Shown here in pieces: positions 1 to 7,606 of a stretch of 21,879 nt of DNA; position 1 is the first letter of the stretch; the number at the start of each line of letters is the position of its first letter. The notes under the pieces are model-generated. The model saw only the letters and a list, made by a program, of their open reading frames with translations, had not been told where the DNA came from and did not search any database. Origin of the DNA: Bacteroidota bacterium. GTDB taxonomy: Bacteria; Bacteroidota; Bacteroidia; Chitinophagales; Chitinophagaceae. The position numbers and the translations under genes were made by a program. The DNA is taken from NCBI GenBank assembly GCA_947461015.1, contig CANHIR010000012.1, forward strand, positions 1 through 21,879, written 5' to 3'.

Positions 1-12
1 AAACGATTGCAT

Positions 13-945
13 ATGAAAAATTCAAGAAGATCCTTTTTAAAAAATAGCACCATGGCTGTTATGGCAGGTGCATTTTTACCAAAAGTATTACAGGCAGCTA
101 CATTAGCACCTGCTAAAAAAATATCATTAATTGGTATTCAATTGTATTCGGTAAGAACCGATATGTTTAAGCAACCCCTTGAAACCTTAACAGCTTTGTC
201 TAAGATGGGTTACAAGTTTGTGGAACATGCGAATTATGTAAACCGAAAATTTTATGGTTACAGCGCTACTGAATTTAAAAAGGTATTAAATGATTTAGGA
301 TTATCAATGCCAAGTGGCCATACGGTGATGAATGCAACCCATTTTGATAAATCAAAAAATGATTTTTCAGATGCTTGGAAATACACCGTAGATGACGCAG
401 CTGCGATGGGTCAGGAATATGTGATTAGCCCTTGGATGGATGAAAAATTAAGACATAGTTATGACGGCCTTATGTATCAATTGGATGTATTTAATAAATC
501 GGGCGAATTGTGTAAAAAACAAGGAATGAAATTTGGTTACCATAATCATGACTTTGAATTCACTGAAAAAATTAATGGTACACCTATTTATGATTTGATT
601 ATAAACAATACCGACCCGAATTTAGTTATTCAACAATTAGATTTTGGTAATATGTACGGTAGCGGTGGTCGTGCTAAAGAATGGATTGACAAATACCATG
701 GTCGTTTCCCTTCCTTACACGTTAAAGATGAAATTAAAGTGGATGGGAAAGGTGAAATGAACGATGGCTATGATAGTACCACCATGGGAAATGGCGTGGT
801 AGATCCTAAAGGATTATGTCTACTTGCTAAAAAAGTGAGTGGAGCACATCATTTTATTATTGAACAAGAGTCATACCAAGACAAAACCCCATTAGAATGT
901 GCTAAAATTAATTTAGACATTATGAACACATGGGGATTGGTATAA
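13..945 (+). CDS. Tat-exported sugar phosphate isomerase/epimerase-like TIM-barrel protein
   Basis: The protein belongs to the xylose-isomerase-like TIM-barrel (AP endonuclease 2) superfamily, whose members isomerise or epimerise sugars using a divalent metal. Seen in the sequence: an N-terminal twin-arginine signal (SRRSFLKNS) followed by a hydrophobic stretch, which predicts folded export to the periplasm; then barrel motifs GYHNHDFEF, QLDFGNMYG, LHVKDE and IIEQESY, which carry the usual H, D and E metal ligands. The ATG at 13 is chosen over the in-frame TTG at 7 because it directly precedes the Tat motif. The gene is complete at about 310 aa, normal for the family. A strong terminator follows, so it ends a transcript; anything upstream lies outside the window. 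Secreted members of this family in Bacteroidota usually accompany 3-keto-sugar or polyol metabolism. The exact substrate is unknown. Confidence 0.85.
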   Translation: MKNSRRSFLKNSTMAVMAGAFLPKVLQAATLAPAKKISLIGIQLYSVRTDMFKQPLETLTALSKMGYKFVEHANYVNRKFYGYSATEFKKVLNDLGLSMPSGHTVMNATHFDKSKNDFSDAWKYTVDDAAAMGQEYVISPWMDEKLRHSYDGLMYQLDVFNKSGELCKKQGMKFGYHNHDFEFTEKINGTPIYDLIINNTDPNLVIQQLDFGNMYGSGGRAKEWIDKYHGRFPSLHVKDEIKVDGKGEMNDGYDSTTMGNGVVDPKGLCLLAKKVSGAHHFIIEQESYQDKTPLECAKINLDIMNTWGLV

Positions 946-985
946 TATTTGAATTTTTAATTTCGCAGTAAGCTGTGAAATTTAT

Positions 986-1022
986 AAAAAGCACAATCAT
1001 AATGGTTGTGCTTTTTATTTTT
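986..1022 (+). terminator. Rho-independent terminator after the sugar isomerase gene
   Basis: The arms AAAAAGCACAA (986-996) and TTGTGCTTTTT (1006-1016) pair perfectly. The inner bases T-G, C-G and A-T extend the stem to 14 bp around a 3-nt loop. A T-rich tract follows. The hairpin lies inside the apparent N-terminal extension of the next reading frame, which argues against the GTG at 975 as that gene's start. Confidence 0.85.
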
Positions 1023-1055
1023 CCTAACTTTAAGAAATCATCTAAAGATTATTTT

Positions 1056-3308
1056 ATGAAGCATTTACGCCAAGGGTTTTCAGTTGTCTTATGTTTACTT
1101 ATTGTATATACAAGTTTTGGGCAAAAAGCAGAAAAGGAAAGATGGGAAAAACATGTTGCACAAACTAATATAATAAGAGACGAATGGGGCATCCCACATA
1201 TTTATGGAAAAACCGATGCAGATGCCATTTTTGGATTGATGTACGCGCAATGTGAAGAGAATTTTTCACAGATTGAAACCAACTATTTAGAAATGTTAGG
1301 TCGCAGTTCAGAAGCTCCCGTTTCAGGAATTGCTCAAATGCAAGGTGATGGGTATGCCGATTTAATGATGAAATTAATTCAGGATAGTGCCGAAGCGATT
1401 CATGATTTTGAGAGCAGTCCAAGCTGGTTTAAGAAATTATTAATTGCACACGCAGATGGGATAAATTATTATTTATATAAACATCCAGAAGTAAAGCCTA
1501 AAGTAATTCATCATTATCAACCTTGGTATCATTTAATGTGGACCGACGGCAGCGTTTCCCCAACACGCTATGGAGGAATAAGAAGAAAAGATGTATTTGA
1601 TTTTTATAAAACACAGGATGTAAGTTTGAGTGCAAATTTATTGAACACAACTTCTAATTGGGCAGGTATTGAAGATTACGCAGTTGAAGAAAAAACTTTA
1701 AAGGGTTCAAATGGTTTTGCAATTGCACCCAATCATAGTAAAAATGGCAACGCACTTTTATATATTAATCCACACGTTCCTTTTTACTTTAGATCAGAAA
1801 TGCATATGGTAAGCGAAGAAGGATTAAATGTTTACGGTGCTGTAACTTGGGGGCAAATGTTTATTTATCAAGGATTTAACGAGCATGCTGGCTGGATGCA
1901 TACTAGTAGTTATGCCGACGTTGCAGATGTGTATGCCGAAACAGTAAAACAAGAAAATGGCAAGTGGTTTTATTTGTACGATAACAAATGGATGCCTGTG
2001 ATTGAAAAGAAAATAAATATAGTTCATCCAACTAAATCGAAAATTTTTACCACTTATAAAACACATCATGGTCCTATTATGGGCAGCAAGGATGGAAAAT
2101 GGTTAAGCTTGCGTGAAAACAATCGTTCCTTAAACGCATTAATGGAATGTTGGACTAGAACGAAAGCGACAAATTTGAAGGAATACCAAGCAGCATTAAA
2201 TTTACTTGCAAATAATAGCAATAACACTGTTTATGCAGACGCGGATGGCAATATTGCATATTGGCATGGAAATTTTATGCCAAAACGAAGTAATGATTTT
2301 GATTTTACGCATCCTGTAGATGGAACTATTAAAGCTACCGATTGGCAAGGACTACATGGATTAAATGAAATTGTACAAAGTATTAATCCAGCAAATGGAT
2401 GGTTGCAAAATTGCAATGCAACGCCTTTCACAGTGGCTGGTACAAACAGTCCTAAAGAAATAGATTATCCAAAATACATGGCGCCTGATGGTGAAAATCC
2501 AAGAGGCTTAAACGCTGTTCGTTTACTTGAAAAAATAGATAAAATTAGTTTGGATGAATTAATTGCATTAGGATACAATAAACACTTAACAGCATTTGAT
2601 ATTTTATTACCTCCATTTATTGAATACTCAAAAACAGCAACATTAACTGAAGATCAAAAAAATGCAATAAACTATTTAGCAAATTGGAATCATGATGCAG
2701 ATACTAATTCCATTGCACAAACTATTGCTATTGAATGGGCTAGCAAATTAATGACAGCAATACCTCCCGCTGAAACCGAGGAAGCTGCAACTCAATCTAT
2801 TTTTAGGTTCAATAAAATAATTCAAGAAGTAAGCAATGAAAAAAAGTTAGCATTTCTTGATAGTGCACTAATGCGTATTAAAATTAATTACACAAATTTA
2901 CCAATGGCTCAAGCAAGTTGGGAGATACCCTGGGGTCAAATTAATAGATACCAGCGCGCACAGCCAAATACGGAATTTCCTTTTTCAGACAACAGACCTA
3001 GTATTGGAGTAGCGCAAACATCTTCAAAATTTGGACAGCTGCCTGCGTTTGAAAGTAACAGTAGAACAAATGGAGTGAAAAAAAGATACGGATTTTCTGG
3101 CAATAGCTTTATTGCTGCAGTTAGTTTTGGTAAAAAATTAGAAGCTAAAACAATTATAACAGGAGGCCAAAGCTTTGATCCTAATAATAAACATTTTACC
3201 GATCAAGCACAGGATTATATTGATGGTAAATTTAAAACCATTCACTTTTATAAAGAAGATGTTTTAGCGCATAAAGTAATATCATACAAACCAGGATTTG
3301 AAAGATAG
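1056..3308 (+). CDS. Secreted penicillin acylase family (peptidase S45) amidohydrolase
   Basis: This is an Ntn-hydrolase of the penicillin/acyl-homoserine-lactone/aculeacin acylase family, which cleaves amide bonds of acylated amines. The precursor is cut autocatalytically into alpha and beta chains; the new beta N-terminus is the nucleophile. Seen: signal peptide (residues 1-23, ending FGQ); the alpha-chain motif DEWGIPHIYG; the cleavage motif KGSNGFAIAP with the candidate nucleophile Ser218; NPHVPF; GWMHTSSYADVADVY; and NTVYADADGNIAY, which holds the likely oxyanion Asn. At 750 aa it is normal for the family. The ATG at 1056 is chosen because translation from the upstream GTG (975) would read through a terminator hairpin and put 27 residues before the signal peptide. 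The last 61 bases overlap the convergent regulator gene. Substrate is not predictable: a beta-lactam, acyl-homoserine lactone or N-acyl amino acid are all possible. Confidence 0.9.
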   Translation: MKHLRQGFSVVLCLLIVYTSFGQKAEKERWEKHVAQTNIIRDEWGIPHIYGKTDADAIFGLMYAQCEENFSQIETNYLEMLGRSSEAPVSGIAQMQGDGYADLMMKLIQDSAEAIHDFESSPSWFKKLLIAHADGINYYLYKHPEVKPKVIHHYQPWYHLMWTDGSVSPTRYGGIRRKDVFDFYKTQDVSLSANLLNTTSNWAGIEDYAVEEKTLKGSNGFAIAPNHSKNGNALLYINPHVPFYFRSEMHMVSEEGLNVYGAVTWGQMFIYQGFNEHAGWMHTSSYADVADVYAETVKQENGKWFYLYDNKWMPVIEKKINIVHPTKSKIFTTYKTHHGPIMGSKDGKWLSLRENNRSLNALMECWTRTKATNLKEYQAALNLLANNSNNTVYADADGNIAYWHGNFMPKRSNDFDFTHPVDGTIKATDWQGLHGLNEIVQSINPANGWLQNCNATPFTVAGTNSPKEIDYPKYMAPDGENPRGLNAVRLLEKIDKISLDELIALGYNKHLTAFDILLPPFIEYSKTATLTEDQKNAINYLANWNHDADTNSIAQTIAIEWASKLMTAIPPAETEEAATQSIFRFNKIIQEVSNEKKLAFLDSALMRIKINYTNLPMAQASWEIPWGQINRYQRAQPNTEFPFSDNRPSIGVAQTSSKFGQLPAFESNSRTNGVKKRYGFSGNSFIAAVSFGKKLEAKTIITGGQSFDPNNKHFTDQAQDYIDGKFKTIHFYKEDVLAHKVISYKPGFER

Positions 3309-3958
3309 TGATCATAGAGTTTAGAAATGAAGGCCATTTTCACAAGACCTGCCACATTCTTTACGTCAAACAATTGCATCATTTTAGTACGGTGACCTTC
3401 AACGGTTCTTTTGCTATGCCCTAATTCGGAAGCAATAATTTTACTTGGGGCTTCTTGACAAATTCTTATTAAAATGTATTTGTCATATAAACTAAGCTGA
3501 TGTACTTTATCCATTAATTGAACATCTTCCATCTTGTTTACCATTGTGGCAATTTTATTTGCAATTTCATTGCTAAAATATACTTTATCTTTCCTTGCCA
3601 TTTCTAATCCTTTTAGCCACTCCTCCTTACTTACATTTCTAGAAACAATTACCGAAAAACCATTTTCAATGAGTTGATATAAAATAAAATCATCCTGATC
3701 ATTCAATACAATCATGACAGGCACTTTTTTCTTTAGTAATTCAGAAAGGGCGAGATTTTGAGTTTGTGATATTTTAAACATGGCACTTTCAATAACAATC
3801 ACCTTAGGTGCAGCATGTATTGTAACTTCATTTAACATGCTAAAATGTTCAATAATATTTGGGGTTAAATAAGCTGGATGCTTATCAATGAGCATAGCAC
3901 TGCCCAATGCATAAACTGGTTGTTGATCACAAATGATTACCTGACTTTGCATATTCAT
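3248..3958 (-). CDS. LuxR/NarL-type response regulator with a degenerate receiver domain
   Basis: A transcription regulator with an N-terminal receiver-like domain (about 5-125) and a C-terminal GerE/LuxR helix-turn-helix (about 157-212; recognition region SKRTVEGHRTK). The receiver fold is recognisable (VIICD at strand 1, VIVIES at strand 3, GFSVIVSRNVS at strand 5), but its chemistry is altered. The phospho-acceptor Asp position holds Glu57, the conserved Thr/Ser position holds Asn86, the conserved Lys position holds Arg107, and only one acid remains at strand 1. It is therefore probably not controlled by ordinary phosphorylation. The start is ATG 3958; ATG 3952 is a close alternative. It is divergent from the ATP-grasp operon across 239 bp that contain direct repeats, so it may regulate that operon and itself (inference). 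Its 3' end overlaps the convergent acylase gene by 61 bp. No histidine kinase is adjacent. Confidence 0.85.
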   Translation of the reverse strand: MNMQSQVIICDQQPVYALGSAMLIDKHPAYLTPNIIEHFSMLNEVTIHAAPKVIVIESAMFKISQTQNLALSELLKKKVPVMIVLNDQDDFILYQLIENGFSVIVSRNVSKEEWLKGLEMARKDKVYFSNEIANKIATMVNKMEDVQLMDKVHQLSLYDKYILIRICQEAPSKIIASELGHSKRTVEGHRTKMMQLFDVKNVAGLVKMAFISKLYDHYLSNPGLYDITLCAKTSSL

Positions 3959-4022
3959 TTCTTTAGTTATTTAAAACAAAGAAATAATCTATAATAAATT
4001 GATATACAGCGGTTAAGATGGA

Positions 4023-4079
4023 TAAATGGGTATAAAAAAGAAGATAAATGCCCCTTTATGCTTTTTACTAAATGCCCCT
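4023..4079. repeat. Spaced direct repeats in the divergent promoter region, possible operator
   Basis: The 11-mer TAAATGCCCCT occurs twice, at 4045-4055 and 4069-4079, 24 bases apart start to start. A shorter copy (TAAATGGG) sits 22 bases before the first at 4023. The spacing is close to two helical turns, so the copies would lie on roughly the same DNA face. They sit in the 239-bp gap between the LuxR-type gene (minus) and the ATP-grasp operon (plus), where an operator would be expected. I see no other clear element or convincing small gene in this gap. The regulatory role is inferred. Confidence 0.45.
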
Positions 4080-4197
4080 GTGCTAGTAAATATACATAGT
4101 GCGTAATTAAGTGTTTAAATAATGACATAAATAACTTGTCAATGTAATATCTTTTAATAACTTCAATTAATCTTTTACTAAACCATTCTGCATCGCG

Positions 4198-5322
4198 TTG
4201 ATAGCACTAAAAAAATTATTTTATCCATTTGTCCCTATTGGACATTTAAAGGTTTGGGTATTGGCTCCAGCATTAAATAATCCCGATCCTAATTTGGCCT
4301 ATTATTATGATTTTAGTCAAAGTATTGAAGAATATACTCAAGTATTTACAAACTTAGATTTACCCTGGAAATGGCAACCTGTAACATTGAATAGTTATGA
4401 GCGCATCATTCAAGAAATTGCCAATGAGCGACAAAATGGTGAGTTTTTCCCAGTGGTACTTAACTTATGTGATGGAGATGAAATAAATGGGGCGCCTGGT
4501 ATTTCGGTGATTCATGCATTAGATAAAAAACAACTTATTTACACGGGATCTGATTCCTATTTTTACCATATCACCACTTCAAAAATCCCAATGAAGCGGG
4601 CTTTTGATGATGCATTAATCCCAACACCAAAGTGGGAGGCAATTACAGCACCTAAGATTATTCCAGAAAAATTATTTGAAAATTTAAATACACCCATTAT
4701 TGTTAAGCCTGCCGTTTCGGGTGGAAGTTTAGGAGTGGGGGTGAAAAATGTTGTAGAAACAGAAAAAGAATTATTAACGCAGGTAAGTAAAATGTTTGAA
4801 GGGTATAGGGGATGGGACTTATCATCACAAGGTATCGTTGCAGAGTCCTTTATTGACGGTCCTGAGTATACTATTATGATTGTTGGCAGTCACATGCAAC
4901 CCGAGTATGCAAAAATATATCCACCAGTAGAACGTGTATTTCATGCTTCCTTACCAGCAAAAGAAAAATTTTTATCCTTTGATCGTCTTTGGGAAATTTA
5001 TGAAGAAGAAGCACCTATGCCCCAACAAGAAAATTTTTATGAGTATGCTATAGGCAATGAAACTACACAAATGGCAATTCAAAAAGTGGCATGGGATGCA
5101 TATGTAGCGGTGGGTGGAACTGGTTATACCAGAGTAGATGTAAGAATAGATAAAAATACAGGAACCCCTTATGTATTAGAAGTGAATGCGCAATGTGGCA
5201 TTAGCGAAGATGAAAATTTTACTTCTATCGGTGCAATTTTGCGTTATGCGAATCAAAGTTTTACCGAATTAATTATTCATATTATTAACGATGCATTTGC
5301 AAGAAGAAGAAAAATAAATTAA
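4198..5322 (+). CDS. ATP-grasp ligase, D-alanine-D-alanine ligase-like
   Basis: An ATP-grasp enzyme related to D-Ala-D-Ala ligase, a family that activates a carboxylate as acyl phosphate and joins it to an amine. Seen: an N-terminal pre-ATP-grasp region (about 17-130: KVWVLAPAL, LNLCDGDE, IYTGSDSYFY); the ATP-binding lysine motif IIVKPAVSGGSLGVG (Lys170); VAESFIDGPEYTIMI; and the metal/phosphate-binding end YTRVDVRID...VLEVNAQCG (Asp314, Glu328, Asn330). All key residues are present, so it should be active. It is not a standard Ddl: the substrate-side sequences differ, and it is paired with a paralogue starting 1 bp after its stop. No ATG precedes the conserved region; TTG 4198 is the best start, but the frame is open back to 4171 and the start is uncertain. 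The substrates are unknown. Confidence 0.82.
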   Translation: MIALKKLFYPFVPIGHLKVWVLAPALNNPDPNLAYYYDFSQSIEEYTQVFTNLDLPWKWQPVTLNSYERIIQEIANERQNGEFFPVVLNLCDGDEINGAPGISVIHALDKKQLIYTGSDSYFYHITTSKIPMKRAFDDALIPTPKWEAITAPKIIPEKLFENLNTPIIVKPAVSGGSLGVGVKNVVETEKELLTQVSKMFEGYRGWDLSSQGIVAESFIDGPEYTIMIVGSHMQPEYAKIYPPVERVFHASLPAKEKFLSFDRLWEIYEEEAPMPQQENFYEYAIGNETTQMAIQKVAWDAYVAVGGTGYTRVDVRIDKNTGTPYVLEVNAQCGISEDENFTSIGAILRYANQSFTELIIHIINDAFARRRKIN

Positions 5323-5323
5323 T

Positions 5324-6760
5324 ATGCGCTCCCTCCCTATTCTTGGTCAATCTGAGTCATTTGAAAATTTGAAAATTTGTGTTTTGCAGCCAGACTATTC
5401 AACCTCTGGTGTTGACTATCAATATTATGACCCCAAACGTGATTTATCTAAGTTGATGCCAGAAGCCCATATTGATCATATTTTTTTAAATAAGCTTACT
5501 ACCTATCAACAACTAAAACAATTAAAAGAAAAAGCATACGATATTTATATAAATCTTTGTGAAGGTTATTTAGAATGGAAAGTTCCCTCTATTGATGTTA
5601 TTACGAGCTTAGATTTGTTAGAGCTCCCCTATACTGGTCCTAGTGCCAATTTATACGATCCGGCAAAAACCATTATGAAGTACTTGGCTTTTTGTGAGGA
5701 CGTAAAAACACCAGCACATATTTTAATTGAAAACAAGGAGGACTTATCACAATTACCGGGGAATTTGCAGTTTCCCTTATTTATAAAACCAGCAAAGGCA
5801 GGTGACAGTCTTGGTGTTGACGATGCGAGTAAAGCAAACAATACGGCCAGCCTAAATACAAAGGTTAAAAATATATTATCGGAATTTGGTTCGGCATTAG
5901 TAGAAGAATATATTGAGGGCAGAGAATTCACTGTACTCGTATGTGCTAATCCAGATGGAAAAACCTGCACTCGATTCATGCCCGTTGAATATATTTTCCC
6001 AGACGGCTTTGCTTTCAAAACTTACGCATTAAAAACATCGGAGCTTCACCCCAATGCAAATATTCCGGTGACGGATAAAATACTTGCCAAAAAATTACAA
6101 GACATTGGAGAACAAATATTTATGTCATTTAATGGGGTAGGATACGGTAGAATGGATTTTAGAATGAATGAAAAAGGAGAAATATTTTTCTTAGAAATAA
6201 ATTTCACCTGTTCTGTTTTTTACGCAGAAGGATACGAAGGATCTGCTGATTATATTTTACAACATGACGGAGCTGGACAAAGGGGTTTTTTAGAAAGAAT
6301 TATTATTGAGGGTATGGCCAGATTTGAACGTAAGCAAAAAAAATATACCATCAAGGGGAATGCAATTTCCGGATATGGAATGTATGCAAAGTTTAATTTA
6401 CCCAAAGGCACTTTGCTATTTAAAGGGGAAGAAAAAGCGCAACGCATTGTTACCAAAAAATTCGTAGACGATAATTGGGACGATCGCGAAAAAAATTATT
6501 TCAGACGTTATGCTTACCCCATAGGTAACGACGTTTATATTTTATGGGCACTAGAGCCTGAAGAGTGGTCACCACAGAACCATCATTGCGACGCCAATTG
6601 TGAATATGAAGGTTTAAATGTGTTTACCAACAGGGATATTAAAAAAGGAGAAGAGCTAACATTAGATTATGCTTATTTTTTAGATCATACTATGGAACCT
6701 TTTTCATGCGCATGCAGTTCTCCAAATTGTAGAGGTTTGATAAAAGGGAATAAAAAGTAA
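5324..6760 (+). CDS. ATP-grasp ligase fused to a SET/post-SET methyltransferase domain
   Basis: A two-enzyme fusion of 478 aa. Residues 1 to about 335 form a D-Ala-D-Ala-ligase-like ATP-grasp module, paralogous to the preceding gene: LPYTGPSANLYD, FIKPAKAGDSLGV (Lys155), ALVEEYIEGREFTV, YGRMDFRMN and FLEINF (Asp278, Glu291, Asn293). Residues about 341-478 form a SET domain: ISGYGMYAKFNLPKG (348-361, SAM-binding start), NHHCDANC (419-426, the NHxCxxNC motif), GEELTLDYAYF (443-452, catalytic-type Tyr449), then a post-SET motif with Cys462, Cys464 and Cys469 (CxCxxxxCRG). With Cys422 these match the zinc-binding cysteines of lysine methyltransferases. Both halves keep their key residues. The ATG lies 1 bp after the upstream stop, so the two genes are surely co-transcribed and probably translationally coupled. 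The likely role (inference) is amide ligation plus N-methylation of a protein, peptide or small amine. Confidence 0.85.
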   Translation: MRSLPILGQSESFENLKICVLQPDYSTSGVDYQYYDPKRDLSKLMPEAHIDHIFLNKLTTYQQLKQLKEKAYDIYINLCEGYLEWKVPSIDVITSLDLLELPYTGPSANLYDPAKTIMKYLAFCEDVKTPAHILIENKEDLSQLPGNLQFPLFIKPAKAGDSLGVDDASKANNTASLNTKVKNILSEFGSALVEEYIEGREFTVLVCANPDGKTCTRFMPVEYIFPDGFAFKTYALKTSELHPNANIPVTDKILAKKLQDIGEQIFMSFNGVGYGRMDFRMNEKGEIFFLEINFTCSVFYAEGYEGSADYILQHDGAGQRGFLERIIIEGMARFERKQKKYTIKGNAISGYGMYAKFNLPKGTLLFKGEEKAQRIVTKKFVDDNWDDREKNYFRRYAYPIGNDVYILWALEPEEWSPQNHHCDANCEYEGLNVFTNRDIKKGEELTLDYAYFLDHTMEPFSCACSSPNCRGLIKGNKK

Positions 6761-6810
6761 ATAAGCGTATTGGAAAATTTCATACATTCAAAGAATCATA
6801 AAACGACCTA

Positions 6811-7587
6811 ATGAAAAAATTATTCGCTAGCTTATTGGTATGTACAATTATTTCTTTCTCAGCCAATGCACAGGCAAAATTTAAAAATTATCAAGATAGT
6901 ATTGATGCTGAAGCAGCAAAATCAGAAATATGGACAACCGTTCCAGTAGTAACGCCAGGCAGTTTTACAAACCAAGCACCTTCCGATGCTATTATTTTAT
7001 ATAATGGAAAGGACTTTTCTGCTTTTCATGGTCGAGATGGCAAAAAAATTGGTTGGAAAATTGATCCAGATGGTGCTTTAACAGACGTAAAGGGCGCAGG
7101 AGATTTAATTACCAATCAAGCATTCGGTGATTGTCAATTACATGTTGAGTTTAGAACTCCAGCAATGGTGAAAGGAGAAGGGCAGTCAAGAGGCAATAGT
7201 GGCATCTATTTAATGGGTTTATATGAAATACAAGTACTAGACTCTTATAAAAATCCTACCTATGCAAATGGTCAAGCTGCTGCAGTTTATAAACAACATA
7301 TTCCATTGGTAAATGCAAGCCGAGCACCTGGGCAATGGCAGGCATATGATATTATTTTTAAAGCCCCCGTATTTAAGCAAGATGGTAACCTAGAAAAACC
7401 AGCCACCGTTACAGTTTTACACAATGGTGTATTGGTTCAAAATAATGTAACCATAATTGGCCCAACCGACTGGGTTATAAAGCCAGTTTATAAAAAACAT
7501 GATGCAAAGTTACCCTTGTTCTTTCAAGATCATGGAGATGATGGCAATCCAATAAGTTATCGAAATATTTGGATTAGACCTTTATAA
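6811..7587 (+). CDS. Secreted DUF1080 (3-keto-disaccharide hydrolase-like) protein
   Basis: A DUF1080 protein, concanavalin-like jelly-roll fold; characterised members hydrolyse 3-keto-glycosides. Seen: signal peptide (residues 1-20, SANAQ cleavage), then the family's hallmarks: IILYNGKDFSAFHGRDG, GDLITNQAFGDCQLHVEFRTP, RGNSGIYLMGLYEIQVLDS, GQAAAVYKQHIPLVNASR, GQWQAYDIIFKAP, VTVLHNGVLVQ and IWIRPL at the C-terminus. 258 aa is a full single-domain length. It starts 50 bp after the SET fusion with no visible terminator between, so it might be read from that operon, but functional linkage is doubtful. It fits with the sugar isomerase-like protein earlier in the window and the FucP-type transporter later. 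Confidence 0.9.
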   Translation: MKKLFASLLVCTIISFSANAQAKFKNYQDSIDAEAAKSEIWTTVPVVTPGSFTNQAPSDAIILYNGKDFSAFHGRDGKKIGWKIDPDGALTDVKGAGDLITNQAFGDCQLHVEFRTPAMVKGEGQSRGNSGIYLMGLYEIQVLDSYKNPTYANGQAAAVYKQHIPLVNASRAPGQWQAYDIIFKAPVFKQDGNLEKPATVTVLHNGVLVQNNVTIIGPTDWVIKPVYKKHDAKLPLFFQDHGDDGNPISYRNIWIRPL

Positions 7588-7606
7588 ATAATTTAAATTT
7601 TTGCAT

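Noticed and set aside
4026..4109. A 26-codon ORF starting at ATG 4026 in the divergent gap, considered as a precursor peptide for the ATP-grasp/SET pair
   Set aside because: It consists largely of the direct-repeat DNA, has no leader/core pattern, and its start has no supporting context. A repeat operator explains the stretch better.
4198..5322. Calling this gene ddl (D-alanine-D-alanine ligase of cell-wall synthesis)
   Set aside because: The ATP-grasp core fits, but the pairing with a SET-fused paralogue and the divergent N-terminal part do not match a housekeeping Ddl, and no cell-wall genes are near.
5629..6018. A 129-codon minus-strand frame inside the ATP-grasp-SET gene
   Set aside because: Antisense to the conserved ATP-grasp core; no recognisable domain or promoter.
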